A DNA stretch of 64,000 nt, from assembly GCF_000012305.1 (NCBI RefSeq), contig NC_007204.1, positions 1,364,001-1,428,000 on the forward strand. Direction: 5' to 3'. The notes below the pieces were generated by a model. It made no database searches, was not told the origin of the DNA, and was given only the letters and a program-made list of their open reading frames with translations. The translations under genes were made by a program, and so were the position numbers. Position 1 is the stretch's first letter. Every line of letters starts with the position of its first letter. Below are positions 43,717 to 53,606 of this stretch, piece by piece. Source of the DNA: Psychrobacter arcticus 273-4 (lineage in GTDB: Bacteria > Pseudomonadota > Gammaproteobacteria > Pseudomonadales > Moraxellaceae).

Positions 43717-45654
43717 ATGTCAGCTCCATATTCTTATTCTCATCAGACACAAGCGCCCACTTATAAAACTTTAAAATCTGCCGCATTGGTTATTAGCAGC
43801 ACGCTATTGCTCTCTGTATCTGCCCATGCGGTAGACACAAACACTGCTGTCGCCCCAAAAACCATTAATTCAACCTCGATTAATACCAGTGCGATTAATC
43901 TAGCGGTTATGACAGAAAACCCTACCGTACTGTCTGAAACCAAGCGCATCACACGAGCGAAAACCAATACGCTCACGCCTAAGACCACGCAAGCCAAAAC
44001 CGATCAAGCCATCTATTCTGTGGACGCTATCCACCACCCTGTTTGGGCAAAAAACGGCATGGTCGCCACCCAAGAAGCACTTGCTTCTGATATCGGCTTA
44101 AAGATTTTGAAAGATGGTGGTAATGCCGTTGATGCTGCTGTGGCGGTGGGTTTTGCTCTAGCCGTGACGTTACCACGTGCAGGCAATATCGGCGGTGGTG
44201 GATTTATGATGGTATATGATGCCAAACAAGGTAAAACCGTGGCGCTCGATTATCGTGAAAAAGCCCCTAGTAGCGCCTCGCGCGATATGTATCTTGATAA
44301 GGATGGCAATGCCGTCAGTGACTTATCTCGTTATCATGGTTTAGCAGTTGGTGTGCCAGGTACGGTAGCAGGCTTACTCAAAGCATTAGAAGATCATGGC
44401 ACCATGAGCCGCGGACAAGTGATGGCACCAGCGATTGCGCTGGCTGAAAATGGTATTGAAGTCACTGCTGGGTTGTCAGAGTCGTTAGAAGCGTTAAGCG
44501 ATCGCTTACAAAAATGGCCAAGTACCAAAAAGATATTCTTTAAAGCTGATGGCAGCGCTTATCAACCGGGTGAGCACTTAAAACAACCGGAGCTTGCTCA
44601 TTCGCTAAAGCTGATTGCCGCCAAAGGCGCTGATGGTTTTTATAAGGGTGAAACTGCCCGAAAGCTTGTCAAAGCGATTAATGAAGCGGGCGGAAAGATG
44701 AGTTTGCAAGACTTAGCTAACTATCAAGCTATTGCCCGTACGCCTGTTAAAGGCGATTATCGTGGCTATGAGATTGTCTCCATGCCACCACCGTCTTCTG
44801 GCGGTATTCATATTGTGCAGATTTTAAATATCTTGGAAGGTTATCCGCTAAGAGACTATGGTCAAAACAGCGCGCAAACCATTCATTTAATGGCTGAAGC
44901 AATGCAGTTGGCTTATGCGGATCGTTCTGAGTATTTGGGTGATTCTGATTTTATTGACGTCCCTGCTAGCGGTTTAACTGCTAAGCCTTATGCTGATAAG
45001 CTGCGCGCTTTAATCAACCCAAATAAAGCCACGCCAGCAGCAACCATCAAGGCAAATAACCCTCTACCGTACGAGAGTGATCAAACCACGCATTTTTCTA
45101 TTGTCGATAAAGATGGCAATGCGGTGGCCAATACTTATACGTTGAATTTCTCTTATGGCACTGGTCTTGTCGCCGATGGTACGGGGATACTGCTCAATAA
45201 CGAGATGGACGATTTTTCTGCTAAGCCCGGTGTGCCAAATGGTTATGGCTTAATCGGTGGCGATGCCAATGCGATCGAGGCGAATAAGCGTCCCTTGTCC
45301 TCTATGAGTCCAACGCTCGTATTTAAAGACAGCAAACCTTATATCGTCACGGGCAGTCCGGGTGGTAGCCGTATCATTACTACGGTCACGCAGGTCATCT
45401 CAAACGTCATTGACCATGATATGAATATTGCTGAAGCCACACACGCACCGCGTATTCATGACCAGTGGCTACCGGATGAGATTCGTATCGAAAAAGCACT
45501 AAATATAGATACGATTAAAAAATTAGAGTCCATGGGACATAAGGTCAGTTCACAGTCAGCCATGGGTTCGACACAATCAATTATGATTACGCCAAATGGC
45601 ATTTATGGGGCTTCTGACCCGCGTATTGTCGATGCCGCGGTGGTTGGATACTAA
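43717..45654 (+). CDS. ggt: Gamma-glutamyltransferase
   Basis: Periplasmic Ntn-hydrolase that cleaves glutathione and other gamma-glutamyl compounds. The 645-residue precursor has a signal peptide (hydrophobic stretch about 22-37, ending SAHA), a long variable region to about 100, then the large subunit (ASDIGLKILKDGGNAVDAAV). Self-cleavage should occur before Thr457 in DQTTHFSIVD. Substrate residues include GSPGGSRII near 550. The N-terminal linker makes it longer than the usual 580 residues. AAAAAGGAC precedes the ATG. It stands alone. Confidence 0.94.
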   Translation: MSAPYSYSHQTQAPTYKTLKSAALVISSTLLLSVSAHAVDTNTAVAPKTINSTSINTSAINLAVMTENPTVLSETKRITRAKTNTLTPKTTQAKTDQAIYSVDAIHHPVWAKNGMVATQEALASDIGLKILKDGGNAVDAAVAVGFALAVTLPRAGNIGGGGFMMVYDAKQGKTVALDYREKAPSSASRDMYLDKDGNAVSDLSRYHGLAVGVPGTVAGLLKALEDHGTMSRGQVMAPAIALAENGIEVTAGLSESLEALSDRLQKWPSTKKIFFKADGSAYQPGEHLKQPELAHSLKLIAAKGADGFYKGETARKLVKAINEAGGKMSLQDLANYQAIARTPVKGDYRGYEIVSMPPPSSGGIHIVQILNILEGYPLRDYGQNSAQTIHLMAEAMQLAYADRSEYLGDSDFIDVPASGLTAKPYADKLRALINPNKATPAATIKANNPLPYESDQTTHFSIVDKDGNAVANTYTLNFSYGTGLVADGTGILLNNEMDDFSAKPGVPNGYGLIGGDANAIEANKRPLSSMSPTLVFKDSKPYIVTGSPGGSRIITTVTQVISNVIDHDMNIAEATHAPRIHDQWLPDEIRIEKALNIDTIKKLESMGHKVSSQSAMGSTQSIMITPNGIYGASDPRIVDAAVVGY

Positions 45655-46101
45655 AATAGTACTATTTTAATATCTAAATAAAATCGTCAAGTAGCACCTT
45701 CAAATACTCGCTTCTTATACTTTCTTGCCCTCTACCCTATATATGGTAGAGGGTATTTCTAATGCTACGATAATTGAATAGCATATAACAAATAAAGGAA
45801 GTTAATAACTATGGGTTTTAGCTAAGATCATTCAACCATTAGCCGTATAATTAGCATGGTGTGGGTGGTTATCTATATTTTTGCGCGGCGTTGAGTGGCT
45901 GTATGTAGCAAACAATGCTATTATTAGCGGCTAAGATGCAGCGTATAAAGTGTGGCTATTAACAGGATAATTTACTAAAAATATTGTTCAAACGATTGAT
46001 ACAATAGATTTTATCAAATAAATTATCACCTATTTTTGCTTCCTTTATCTTTAACGCTCATCCGCACCCTCTCCTTTTGTTTGCATCCGTAAGAGTCTTC
46101 T
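45655..46101. other. Intergenic region with terminator-like hairpin and dnaE leader
   Basis: CCCTCTACC (45728-45736) and GGTAGAGGG (45745-45753) form a 9-bp stem after ggt; only a short T-rich stretch follows (TATTTCT), so termination is likely but not certain. The remaining 350 bases before dnaE carry no gene or repeat that I can recognise. Confidence 0.55.
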
Positions 46102-49100
46102 ATGGCATTTGTACACCTTGGCATCCACAGCGAATATTCCATTACCGATTCTATCGTGCGTATCAAGCCTTTGGTTAAGGCAGCGGCGGCGGACAATCAG
46201 CGTGCCCTTGCCTTGACCGATTTATCCAACCTTTATGCTACCGTGAAGTTTTACCGTGCTTGCTTAGGTGCTGGTATTAAGCCCATCATCGGTAGTGAAG
46301 TCATCATGGAGAATGAAGACACGCGTCTCACTCTATTAGCAATGGATAACGAAGGTTATCAAAACATTACCCGTATCGTGTCGCTTGGATTTACCGAAGG
46401 TCGCGCTGATCCTGTAAACCATGGTACGCCTGTCATTAAACGCAGTCATATTTTAGAACATGGGGCAGGTGTCATTGTTTTATTTACTGAAAAATCTGAT
46501 GTTGGTCAGGCGCTGGTCGGCTCTATGCCAGAAAAAGCCGATGAGCTGATTACAGAGTGGCAAGCATCATTTGACGACCGCTTATATTTTGCGATTAAGC
46601 GCACCAATCGTACTGGCGAAGATGCCTTTATTAAAGCAGCGATTCACTCAGGCGCCAAACATCATATTCCTATCATTGCCCATAATGACGTGCGGTTTTT
46701 AGAGCAAGACGACTTTGACGCACATGAAGCGCGCGTTTGTATTGCAGGCTCTTATGTACTGGCAGACCAAAATCGTCCTCAGACTTATTCTGATGCCCAG
46801 TACTTGAAAACCCAAGCGCAAATGCAGCAGCTATTTGCTGATATTCCGCAGGTTATTGACAATACTTTGCGCTTAGCAACCCGCTGTAATGTGACATTAA
46901 CGCTAGGTATTAACGTCCTGCCAGAGTTTCCAGTGCCTGAGGGTGAGACGACTGAATCATTTTTTCGCTTAGAATCGCAGCGCGGGCTTGAAAATCGTTT
47001 AGACAAACTTTTCCCAGTTGACGCGCGCAGTGATCATTGGAGTGATATCCGCCAAAGATACGATGAACGTTTAGAGTATGAACTCAAAGTTATCCTCTCA
47101 ATGGGTTTCCCCGGTTACTTTCTTATCGTTATGGACTTTATCCGCTGGGCAAAAGCCAATGGCGTACCAGTAGGTCCTGGTCGTGGTTCTGGGGCAGGCT
47201 CTCTCGTTGCTTATGCGCTCAATATTACCGACCTTGACCCTATTCATTATGATTTGTTATTTGAGCGCTTTTTAAACCCTGAGCGTGTGTCCATGCCCGA
47301 TTTCGATATTGACTTTTGTATTGAAGGTCGCGACCGGGTCATTGATTATGTGGCGCAAACTTATGGTCGTGAAGCGGTGTCGCAAATCATTACCTTTGGT
47401 ACGATGGCAGCAAAAGCGGTCGTACGAGATGTGGCACGTGCGCAAAGTAAATCCTACTTTCTTGCCAGTAAAATGTCGAAACTTATTCCCAAAACACCGG
47501 GTATCACACTCAGTCAAGCGCTTGAGCAAGAGCCACAGCTCAAAGACTTAATATCCAATCCTGATAACATGGATTATGAAGATGCCATCGAAGTATGGGA
47601 GATGGCCATTAAGCTTGAAGGCATTTGCCGCAACGTGGGTAAACATGCCGGCGGCGTGTTGATTGCGCCGCACAAAATCACTGATTTTAGCGCCATTTAT
47701 TGTGATGATGAAGGTCATCGTGTCAGCCAATTTGATAAAGATGATGTCGAAGCGGTTGGGCTGGTAAAATTTGACTTCTTGGGTCTACGTAACTTAACGG
47801 TCATTAGTGCGGCCGTTGAAAATATTAATAAGCGTCGTGCTAAAGAAGGCAAAGAAGCTTTGGTATTAGAAGACTTGCCCCTTGATGACGCTAAAGCCTA
47901 TAAGCTCTTGCAAGACGCCAAAACCACTGCCGTCTTTCAGCTAGAAAGTATGGGCATGAAAAAGTATCTGGCAAAATTGCAACCGACCAATATCGAAGAC
48001 GTTATCGCCATGTGTGCGCTCTATCGTCCCGGTCCGCTTGATGCTGGTATGGTAGAGATGTATATCGACCGTAAACATGGTCGTGAAGAAGTGATTTATG
48101 ACCATCCCAATCTTGAACCGATTTTAGAAAATACCAACGGCGTTATTGTTTATCAAGAACAGGTCATGCAAATTTCGCAGGTCATGGCGGGATATAGCTT
48201 GGGCGGCGCGGATATGCTTCGCCGTGCGATGGGTAAAAAGAAACCGGAAGAAATGGCAAAACAGCGCGATATTTTCGTGACTGGTGCAACCGCGCAAGGC
48301 ATTGATGAAGCGACATCTGGCGGCGTCTTTGATTTGATGGAAAAATTTGCCGGTTACGGTTTTAACCGCTCGCACTCAGCGGCTTATGGCGTGCTCGCTT
48401 ATCAGACCGCTTATCTAAAACAATACTACCCTGCTGAGTTTATGGCAGCCGTACTGACATCAGATATGAATAACACGGATAACGTGGTGTTCTTTATCAA
48501 TGATTGCCGTGAAAACTTTGCTTTAACCGTCGTTAATCCATCAGTAAACCGCAGTGAATGGCACTTTGTCGCTGATACCCCGACCAATATTATTTATGGT
48601 TTGGGCGCGATTAAAGGCGTTGGCGAAGGTGCTGTCGAATCTATCGTTGAGGCACGCCGCCGTGAAGGCCCGTTTAAAGACTTATATGACTTCTGCCGCC
48701 GCGTTGATATCAAAAAGGTCAACAAGCGTACCCTTGAAGGACTGATAAACGCTGGCTGTTTTGATGACTTTGCTGCAACCTTAAGACCTGACTTGCCAAG
48801 CGATGAAGCATATGAGATTCGCGGCGCTTTAATGAGTCAGCTGCCCAGTGCGGTACAAGCCGCTGAGCAAGACCGTCAAAATCGCGAAATCGGCATGATG
48901 GATTTGTTTGGTGAAATGGATGGTGTCGTCGCCGCGCCTCCTCTGGTCATGACGCCAGAGCTGATTTGGGGTGATAAGCATCGTCTTAAAGCTGAGAAAA
49001 ACACCTTAGGGCTTTATTTAACCGGACATCCTATCGATGAATATCGTGACGAGCTAAAACGTTATACCTCAGGTGCTCGTCTCGACAAATTGGCTGATAC

Positions 49101-49845
49101 TGGCTATAACGGCAGCTGTTATTTTGCCGGTCTTATCATCGACATAGCCAACTTTGGCACTCGTAACGTTATTACCTTAGACGATGGGACTTCACGGTTA
49201 GAGGTCAGCTGTTATGCTGAGCGCTTTAACCGCGTAAAAGACCAGCTAAAAATCGATGAAGTAGTCATTATCAAAGGCAGTATTCGTGAGCGTGACGGCC
49301 GGCTGTTTGCTCGTCTTGATAATGCCATGAGCATGGTTGATGCTCGCCTGCGTTGGCTTAAAAAAATTAGCATCAAAGTCCATGGCAGTGATATTAATCT
49401 GCTGACATGTATGCAGCCACTGCTAAAATCTGCACAAGCCAGCATTATTCCAGCACCCAAACTTTCTTATGGCAATGAGCAGGACGAGCAAAGCAGCACT
49501 ACTAATACTGATAGTTTCGGCGGTTACAATGCCGTAATAGGCGGCAGCTTATATGACGAAGATGGCAATGATTTATTGGCACTAGAGAATAATATGGCGC
49601 AAGACGCTTATTCAAACGGTGTTGAGCCAAGCATGAGTAACCAAAGCTATGCCAATAACGCTTTGGGCAACACCGATGCCTCTATTAGAGATAATTGCCT
49701 GCCGCTTGGACTCAGCATTTATGAAGAATACGGCATTGCCAATGTAGGACTGTCCGAGCATTGGCGCATTTATCCAAATGATGACAATTTACAGCAGCTA
49801 AAAAGTATGATTAGTGAAGATAATTTACACTTTCACTACGGCTAA
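46102..49845 (+). CDS. dnaE: DNA polymerase III subunit alpha
   Basis: Catalytic subunit of the replicative polymerase. The 1247-residue protein starts with a PHP domain (FVHLGIHSEYSITDS), carries the catalytic aspartates in PDFDIDF (near 398), GPGRGSGAGSLVAYAL in the palm, YQEQVMQISQVMAGY in the thumb/fingers and a C-terminal OB region (GLIIDIANFGTRNVITLDDG). It is about 90 residues longer than E. coli DnaE because of an Asn/Ser-rich insert near 1120-1200. PHP histidines appear partly degenerate. No operon partner is close; trmJ follows after 47 bases. Confidence 0.96.
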   Translation: MAFVHLGIHSEYSITDSIVRIKPLVKAAAADNQRALALTDLSNLYATVKFYRACLGAGIKPIIGSEVIMENEDTRLTLLAMDNEGYQNITRIVSLGFTEGRADPVNHGTPVIKRSHILEHGAGVIVLFTEKSDVGQALVGSMPEKADELITEWQASFDDRLYFAIKRTNRTGEDAFIKAAIHSGAKHHIPIIAHNDVRFLEQDDFDAHEARVCIAGSYVLADQNRPQTYSDAQYLKTQAQMQQLFADIPQVIDNTLRLATRCNVTLTLGINVLPEFPVPEGETTESFFRLESQRGLENRLDKLFPVDARSDHWSDIRQRYDERLEYELKVILSMGFPGYFLIVMDFIRWAKANGVPVGPGRGSGAGSLVAYALNITDLDPIHYDLLFERFLNPERVSMPDFDIDFCIEGRDRVIDYVAQTYGREAVSQIITFGTMAAKAVVRDVARAQSKSYFLASKMSKLIPKTPGITLSQALEQEPQLKDLISNPDNMDYEDAIEVWEMAIKLEGICRNVGKHAGGVLIAPHKITDFSAIYCDDEGHRVSQFDKDDVEAVGLVKFDFLGLRNLTVISAAVENINKRRAKEGKEALVLEDLPLDDAKAYKLLQDAKTTAVFQLESMGMKKYLAKLQPTNIEDVIAMCALYRPGPLDAGMVEMYIDRKHGREEVIYDHPNLEPILENTNGVIVYQEQVMQISQVMAGYSLGGADMLRRAMGKKKPEEMAKQRDIFVTGATAQGIDEATSGGVFDLMEKFAGYGFNRSHSAAYGVLAYQTAYLKQYYPAEFMAAVLTSDMNNTDNVVFFINDCRENFALTVVNPSVNRSEWHFVADTPTNIIYGLGAIKGVGEGAVESIVEARRREGPFKDLYDFCRRVDIKKVNKRTLEGLINAGCFDDFAATLRPDLPSDEAYEIRGALMSQLPSAVQAAEQDRQNREIGMMDLFGEMDGVVAAPPLVMTPELIWGDKHRLKAEKNTLGLYLTGHPIDEYRDELKRYTSGARLDKLADTGYNGSCYFAGLIIDIANFGTRNVITLDDGTSRLEVSCYAERFNRVKDQLKIDEVVIIKGSIRERDGRLFARLDNAMSMVDARLRWLKKISIKVHGSDINLLTCMQPLLKSAQASIIPAPKLSYGNEQDEQSSTTNTDSFGGYNAVIGGSLYDEDGNDLLALENNMAQDAYSNGVEPSMSNQSYANNALGNTDASIRDNCLPLGLSIYEEYGIANVGLSEHWRIYPNDDNLQQLKSMISEDNLHFHYG

Positions 49846-49892
49846 CAAGTGCATTATGCCGAACAAGACATCAACCAGCGATTAGGACAATA

Positions 49893-50789
49893 ATGAGTAA
49901 CGACACATCTTCCTCTTTAACGACAACTGTAATAACAAAACCTTCAACTGTGAGCGATTACCTGTCTAGTATACAAGTGGTGATGGTTAATACGACCTTG
50001 CCTGCCAATATCGGTTCAGCGGCACGTGCTATGCACACCATGGGGCTATCAAGACTGACGGTCGTTGAGCCAAAATTACCCATTGATGCCACCAGCGTCT
50101 CTCATGCCGCTGGTGGCAGCGATTTATTATCATCAGCAATCATCGCACCTACCCTAGAGGCTGCTATCGCTGATTGCCAGTTGGTATTTGCGGCCAGTAG
50201 TCGTAGCCGTCATTTGCCCCGTCCTGTGGTCACACCGACACAGGCCGCCAAAATCATGCTGGACTTTATTGATAAACAAAGTGCGATTAATGAGCGAAAT
50301 GATGTTAATACAGCGCCCAATATCGCCATTTTATTTGGTCGTGAAGATCGCGGATTGACCAATGAAGAATTGGCTTATGCAGATTATCATATCCAAATTG
50401 ATGCCAATCCTGCTTATCCAGTCCTCAATGTCGCTTCAGCCGTGCAAGTGATTGCAAGCTTTATTTTTGCTTATGCACAAACACATATTAAAGCTAATAG
50501 CGAAGCTAATAATAATCCACTAGAGGTGACTGATAGCCTAGAGACGCTTGGACAACCCATGCTCAATACTTATACGCGCCAGCAATGGGATGAGCCAGCA
50601 ATTACTCAACAGCAATTGCAACAGCTTACTGAGCGTACCACGGCATTGATGGTTCAACACAAACTGGCAGACAGTGAAAACTTAAAATCGCTGCCATCAC
50701 GCCTATCTAGACTCGGCTCACGTATTCAACTGGATCAAAAAGAGTATCAGTTAATCAGTGCCTTGATTGCCAAACTCGCAAAAGACTAA
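49893..50789 (+). CDS. trmJ: tRNA (cytidine/uridine-2'-O)-methyltransferase TrmJ
   Basis: SPOUT methyltransferase that methylates position 32 of tRNAs using SAM. Typical segments are NTTLPANIGSAARAMHTMGL (motif 1), FGREDRGLTNEEL (motif 2) and NVASAVQVIASFIFAYA (motif 3, trefoil knot). It has 298 residues with a helical C-terminal extension involved in dimerisation. A low-complexity Ser/Thr start of about 20 residues precedes the core. It lies 47 bases after dnaE on the same strand and probably shares its transcript. Confidence 0.9.
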   Translation: MSNDTSSSLTTTVITKPSTVSDYLSSIQVVMVNTTLPANIGSAARAMHTMGLSRLTVVEPKLPIDATSVSHAAGGSDLLSSAIIAPTLEAAIADCQLVFAASSRSRHLPRPVVTPTQAAKIMLDFIDKQSAINERNDVNTAPNIAILFGREDRGLTNEELAYADYHIQIDANPAYPVLNVASAVQVIASFIFAYAQTHIKANSEANNNPLEVTDSLETLGQPMLNTYTRQQWDEPAITQQQLQQLTERTTALMVQHKLADSENLKSLPSRLSRLGSRIQLDQKEYQLISALIAKLAKD

Positions 50790-50829
50790 AGCTTGCCAGC
50801 ATTAACATTATTAGTAGTACAAGTAGTTA

Positions 50830-50967
50830 TATAGTTGAAATACTTTAAAGTCGCTACCGTACTACTGGTGTAAATTTTTTGCAGCCTCTGTCTGCGTAGG
50901 CACAGCAAGCAAGAAAAATTTGCACCAGTAGTACGTGTTGTATCGATATTACTTTTCACCGACTATA
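50830..50967 (+). repeat. 138-bp intergenic repeat, complete copy
   Basis: Complete copy with TATAGT at the left and GACTATA at the right. It sits 40 bases after trmJ and 27 bases before the ytoQ start. An in-frame ATG in its right end makes the ytoQ frame appear 20 codons longer. Confidence 0.92.
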
Positions 50968-50994
50968 TCATTTAACAATAAAAAGGAATTTACG

Positions 50995-51438
50995 ATGAAT
51001 TGGACTGTTTACTTATCCGGAGAAATACATACCGACTGGCGTCAAAAAATCATGCAAGGCGCTAAAGAACATGGTCTTGCTATTAAATTTACATCAGCAG
51101 TGACAGAGCACGAAGCCAGTGATGCCGCCGGTGATGTGCTTGGTAAAGATGAAAATGGATTCTGGCGCGACCATAAGTCATCAAAAGTTAATGCGATTCG
51201 TACTAAGAATATGATCCAAAAATGTGACATTGCTATCATTCGTTTTGGTGATAAATACAAGCAGTGGAACGCCGCATTCGATGCCGGCTATTGCGCAGCC
51301 TTAGGCAAGCCGTATATCACGCTGCATGCTGAAGATATTATTCATCCGCTAAAAGAAGTGGATGCGGCGGCAAGGGCATGGGCGCAAACGCCTGAGCAGG
51401 TTGTTGAGCTGCTCAAATACGTTACCAGTGATAGCTAA
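50995..51438 (+). CDS. YtoQ family protein
   Basis: A 147-residue protein that matches the YtoQ family: it begins MNWTVYLSGEIHTDWR, has an acidic-rich HEASDAAGDVLG segment and the DAGYCAALGKPYITLH segment. The fold resembles nucleoside 2-deoxyribosyltransferase-like proteins, but the reaction is unknown. I start at ATG 50995, preceded by AAAAAGGAATTTACG. The longer frame from 50935 begins inside the 138-bp repeat and is an artefact. Single gene between the repeat and cysE. Confidence 0.87.
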   Translation: MNWTVYLSGEIHTDWRQKIMQGAKEHGLAIKFTSAVTEHEASDAAGDVLGKDENGFWRDHKSSKVNAIRTKNMIQKCDIAIIRFGDKYKQWNAAFDAGYCAALGKPYITLHAEDIIHPLKEVDAAARAWAQTPEQVVELLKYVTSDS

Positions 51439-51455
51439 GTCATAAGTAATATAGA

Positions 51456-51515
51456 TAAAGTGCCAATGATTAAAGTGCCAATGATTAAAGTGCCAATGAT
51501 TAAAGTGCCAATGAT
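51456..51515 (+). repeat. 15-bp tandem repeat, four units, before cysE
   Basis: Four exact copies of TAAAGTGCCAATGAT. In one frame (starting at a GTG) they read as repeated PMIKV and join the cysE frame, but this leader is about 55 codons before a normal start. Copy number may vary by slippage and could change cysE leader length. Confidence 0.85.
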
Positions 51516-51627
51516 TGGTGTTTTATCTATAGGTAGTCTGTTTTTATTTATCACTCATCGCTATATTTTGTGCTGCAAAGCTGCTATAAATACAGAGATT
51601 GTAACCAAAAATACGATAGGACGATTT

Positions 51628-52539
51628 ATGTCATTGCCAACTGCTTTATTCAAATCGCTTGTCCGCATCAAAAAAGACTTAAAAGAAGATATCGATGCGG
51701 TATTCAATCGCGACCCTGCCGCGCGTAACAGTCTAGAGGTAATCTTAACCTACCCTGGCATCCACGCACTTATTCTACATCGCGGCGCGCATTGTCTTTG
51801 GCAAAATGAGCAAAAGCTTGCTGCTCGAGTGATTTCTTATGGCTCGCGCATCATCACTGGTATCGAGATTCATCCTGCTGCCAAAATCGGTCGTCGGTTT
51901 TTTATTGACCATGGCATGGGTATCGTCATTGGTGAAACGGCAGAGATTGGCAATGATGTGACCCTTTATCATGGTGTGACGCTTGGCGGTGTGTCTTGGA
52001 ATAATGGCAAACGCCACCCTACTTTGGAAGATGGTGTCATCGTCGGTGCCGGTGCCAAAGTATTAGGGCCATTCACTGTCGGTAAAGGCGCTAAAATCGG
52101 CTCAAATGCGGTGGTGGTAAAAGCGGTGCCAGCAGGTGCAACTATGGTCGGTAGCGCCGCTCGTATGATTTCAGAGCATCATGACGAAAAAGGCAATCCT
52201 ATCACGACCAAAGTCAATGACACCAAACAACAAGAAAAATTGGTGCCAGCCGCTTCTACAGAGAACCCTTCCGATAAAAAACCGACAAATCACACAGCGC
52301 GCGAAACCACTTTTCAAGCTTATGGCATTGATCCTATGTCACAAGATCCTGTCGCTGAAGCCTTTGCTAAAATGCTTGAACACATTCAACAATCAGAAAA
52401 TCGTTTAGATCAACTACAAACTGCCATGTGCAAAATCGATCCTAATTTTTGCAAAAAAGAATATGACAAATTGTGCTTAGAGGATTTGGACGTGATTGGC
52501 AGAAGTGATATGAATGAGATAGGCGCTGAATCGCAATAG
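51628..52539 (+). CDS. cysE: Serine O-acetyltransferase
   Basis: Acetylates serine with acetyl-CoA, the first step of cysteine synthesis. The left-handed beta-helix domain is clear: [40 protein letters not shown] and [20 protein letters not shown]. The ATG at 51628, after AGGACG, is the start; the frame open from 51460 is a repeat artefact. The 303-residue protein has a C-terminal extension of about 120 residues, Lys/Gln-rich, with [12 protein letters not shown] near the end, beyond the minimal SAT domain. This type (CysE with extra tail) occurs in related genera. Confidence 0.93.
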   Translation: MSLPTALFKSLVRIKKDLKEDIDAVFNRDPAARNSLEVILTYPGIHALILHRGAHCLWQNEQKLAARVISYGSRIITGIEIHPAAKIGRRFFIDHGMGIVIGETAEIGNDVTLYHGVTLGGVSWNNGKRHPTLEDGVIVGAGAKVLGPFTVGKGAKIGSNAVVVKAVPAGATMVGSAARMISEHHDEKGNPITTKVNDTKQQEKLVPAASTENPSDKKPTNHTARETTFQAYGIDPMSQDPVAEAFAKMLEHIQQSENRLDQLQTAMCKIDPNFCKKEYDKLCLEDLDVIGRSDMNEIGAESQ

Positions 52540-52596
52540 GTTTTATTTTTCGGCTGGGTTTAGCATTAAGCTCAGCCTAAATTGTTCATTCTACAG

Positions 52597-53130
52597 TTAT
52601 ACGCTATCTATCCCCGCTTTTAACTCTTCTATCCCTGCTCTCTCATGTGCCTTAAATGGATGGCGATCTGCCATTGTTATCCATTTGGACCATTCAAATT
52701 CTTTATTTTTGCTTAGGCTATTTTTTTTAGCCAGTTTAACAAGCAGTATGTCAATATCCATTGTTACTTGTTTTATACCTGTCGGTAGTTCTGTTAAACG
52801 CTGTCTCTCGCATTCACACTCAAACTGTTTAAAGGTTTGTTGCAGCTCCTGCAAGGTTATGGGTGTCGCTAAAGACAAATAAACGCACTGATTGGTGTAG
52901 TCAGGTTTTGGCAGTTCCATGGTGGCAGTAAAGTCAGGGTTTTGAAAAGCTGTCGACAGCGTTATATCACCGAGATTCGCCAAACACTTTCGGACACGCG
53001 GTAAGTGAATGTCCGCATCATGGTTGCTACCCAATGCCAGTAGCACCGCTGATATAGGCTGGGCTTGCAATCCTTCAGGCTCACAGCTTGTCAATGACTC
53101 AAATAAATCAGCCAAGGCTTTATGCGTCAT
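52597..53130 (-). CDS. folK: 2-amino-4-hydroxy-6-hydroxymethyldihydropteridine diphosphokinase
   Basis: Pyrophosphorylates the pterin precursor of folate. The start ATG at 53130 overlaps the end of folB by 11 bases; the longer frame to 53241 is rejected. ALGSN is the conserved N-terminal signature, and KQVTMDIDILLVK contains the metal-binding DID. The C-terminal DRHPFKAHERAG resembles the RHPELHRRAFVL segment, somewhat diverged. At about 177 residues it is normal. Together with folB it forms a two-gene folate operon. Confidence 0.88.
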   Translation of the reverse strand: MTHKALADLFESLTSCEPEGLQAQPISAVLLALGSNHDADIHLPRVRKCLANLGDITLSTAFQNPDFTATMELPKPDYTNQCVYLSLATPITLQELQQTFKQFECECERQRLTELPTGIKQVTMDIDILLVKLAKKNSLSKNKEFEWSKWITMADRHPFKAHERAGIEELKAGIDSV

Positions 53131-53542
53131 CAGATAAGCTGTTATCAGCTTGATTGTCAGATACGTTAGATGACGCTTGGGCATAGCGAGTGATTTGCAC
53201 CCCAACCGCATCTGCTTGTTTAATAGCGGTAGGCTTAGCAATACTTAAGGTAATTTTATGGCAGGGATATTTTTCGAGCAATTTATCAGCGATTTGCCCA
53301 GCCAGATATTCAAGCAACTGCGCCTTAATATCTTGGCACCACGCACTGACATCATCACAGACTTCTTTATAATTTAGCGCATCGTTTACATCATCTGAAG
53401 CAGCAGCGCGGCTGATATCGGTTTCAAGCACGATATCAATCAATAACGGCTGAGTAATGGCGCGCTCCCATTCATAAACACCAATCACTGCCTCTACCTT
53501 TAAAGCTTTTACAAACACGACATCAGACTGGGTATGAAACAT
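53120..53542 (-). CDS. folB: Dihydroneopterin aldolase
   Basis: Cleaves 7,8-dihydroneopterin to the hydroxymethyl pterin used by FolK. The 140-residue protein shows VVFVKALKVEAVIGVYEWER (start of the tunnel-fold), the Glu-rich segment LNYKEVCDDV and the closing KPTAIKQADAVGVQI. Catalytic Glu22 and Lys98 equivalents are present. The C-terminal tail of about 20 residues is polar and unlike the family core. The stop overlaps the folK start. Confidence 0.92.
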   Translation of the reverse strand: MFHTQSDVVFVKALKVEAVIGVYEWERAITQPLLIDIVLETDISRAAASDDVNDALNYKEVCDDVSAWCQDIKAQLLEYLAGQIADKLLEKYPCHKITLSIAKPTAIKQADAVGVQITRYAQASSNVSDNQADNSLSDDA

Positions 53543-53606
53543 GCAAGCATCCTTGATAATTGTATTTTTTGACTGTCTATTTTTTTTGATGATTTAGCTT
53601 AGCGAT

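Noticed and set aside
52551..52577. Hairpin GGCTGGGTTTA/TAAGCTCAGCC between cysE and folK
   Set aside because: The stem needs two G-U pairs and no T-run follows in either direction, so termination is uncertain.
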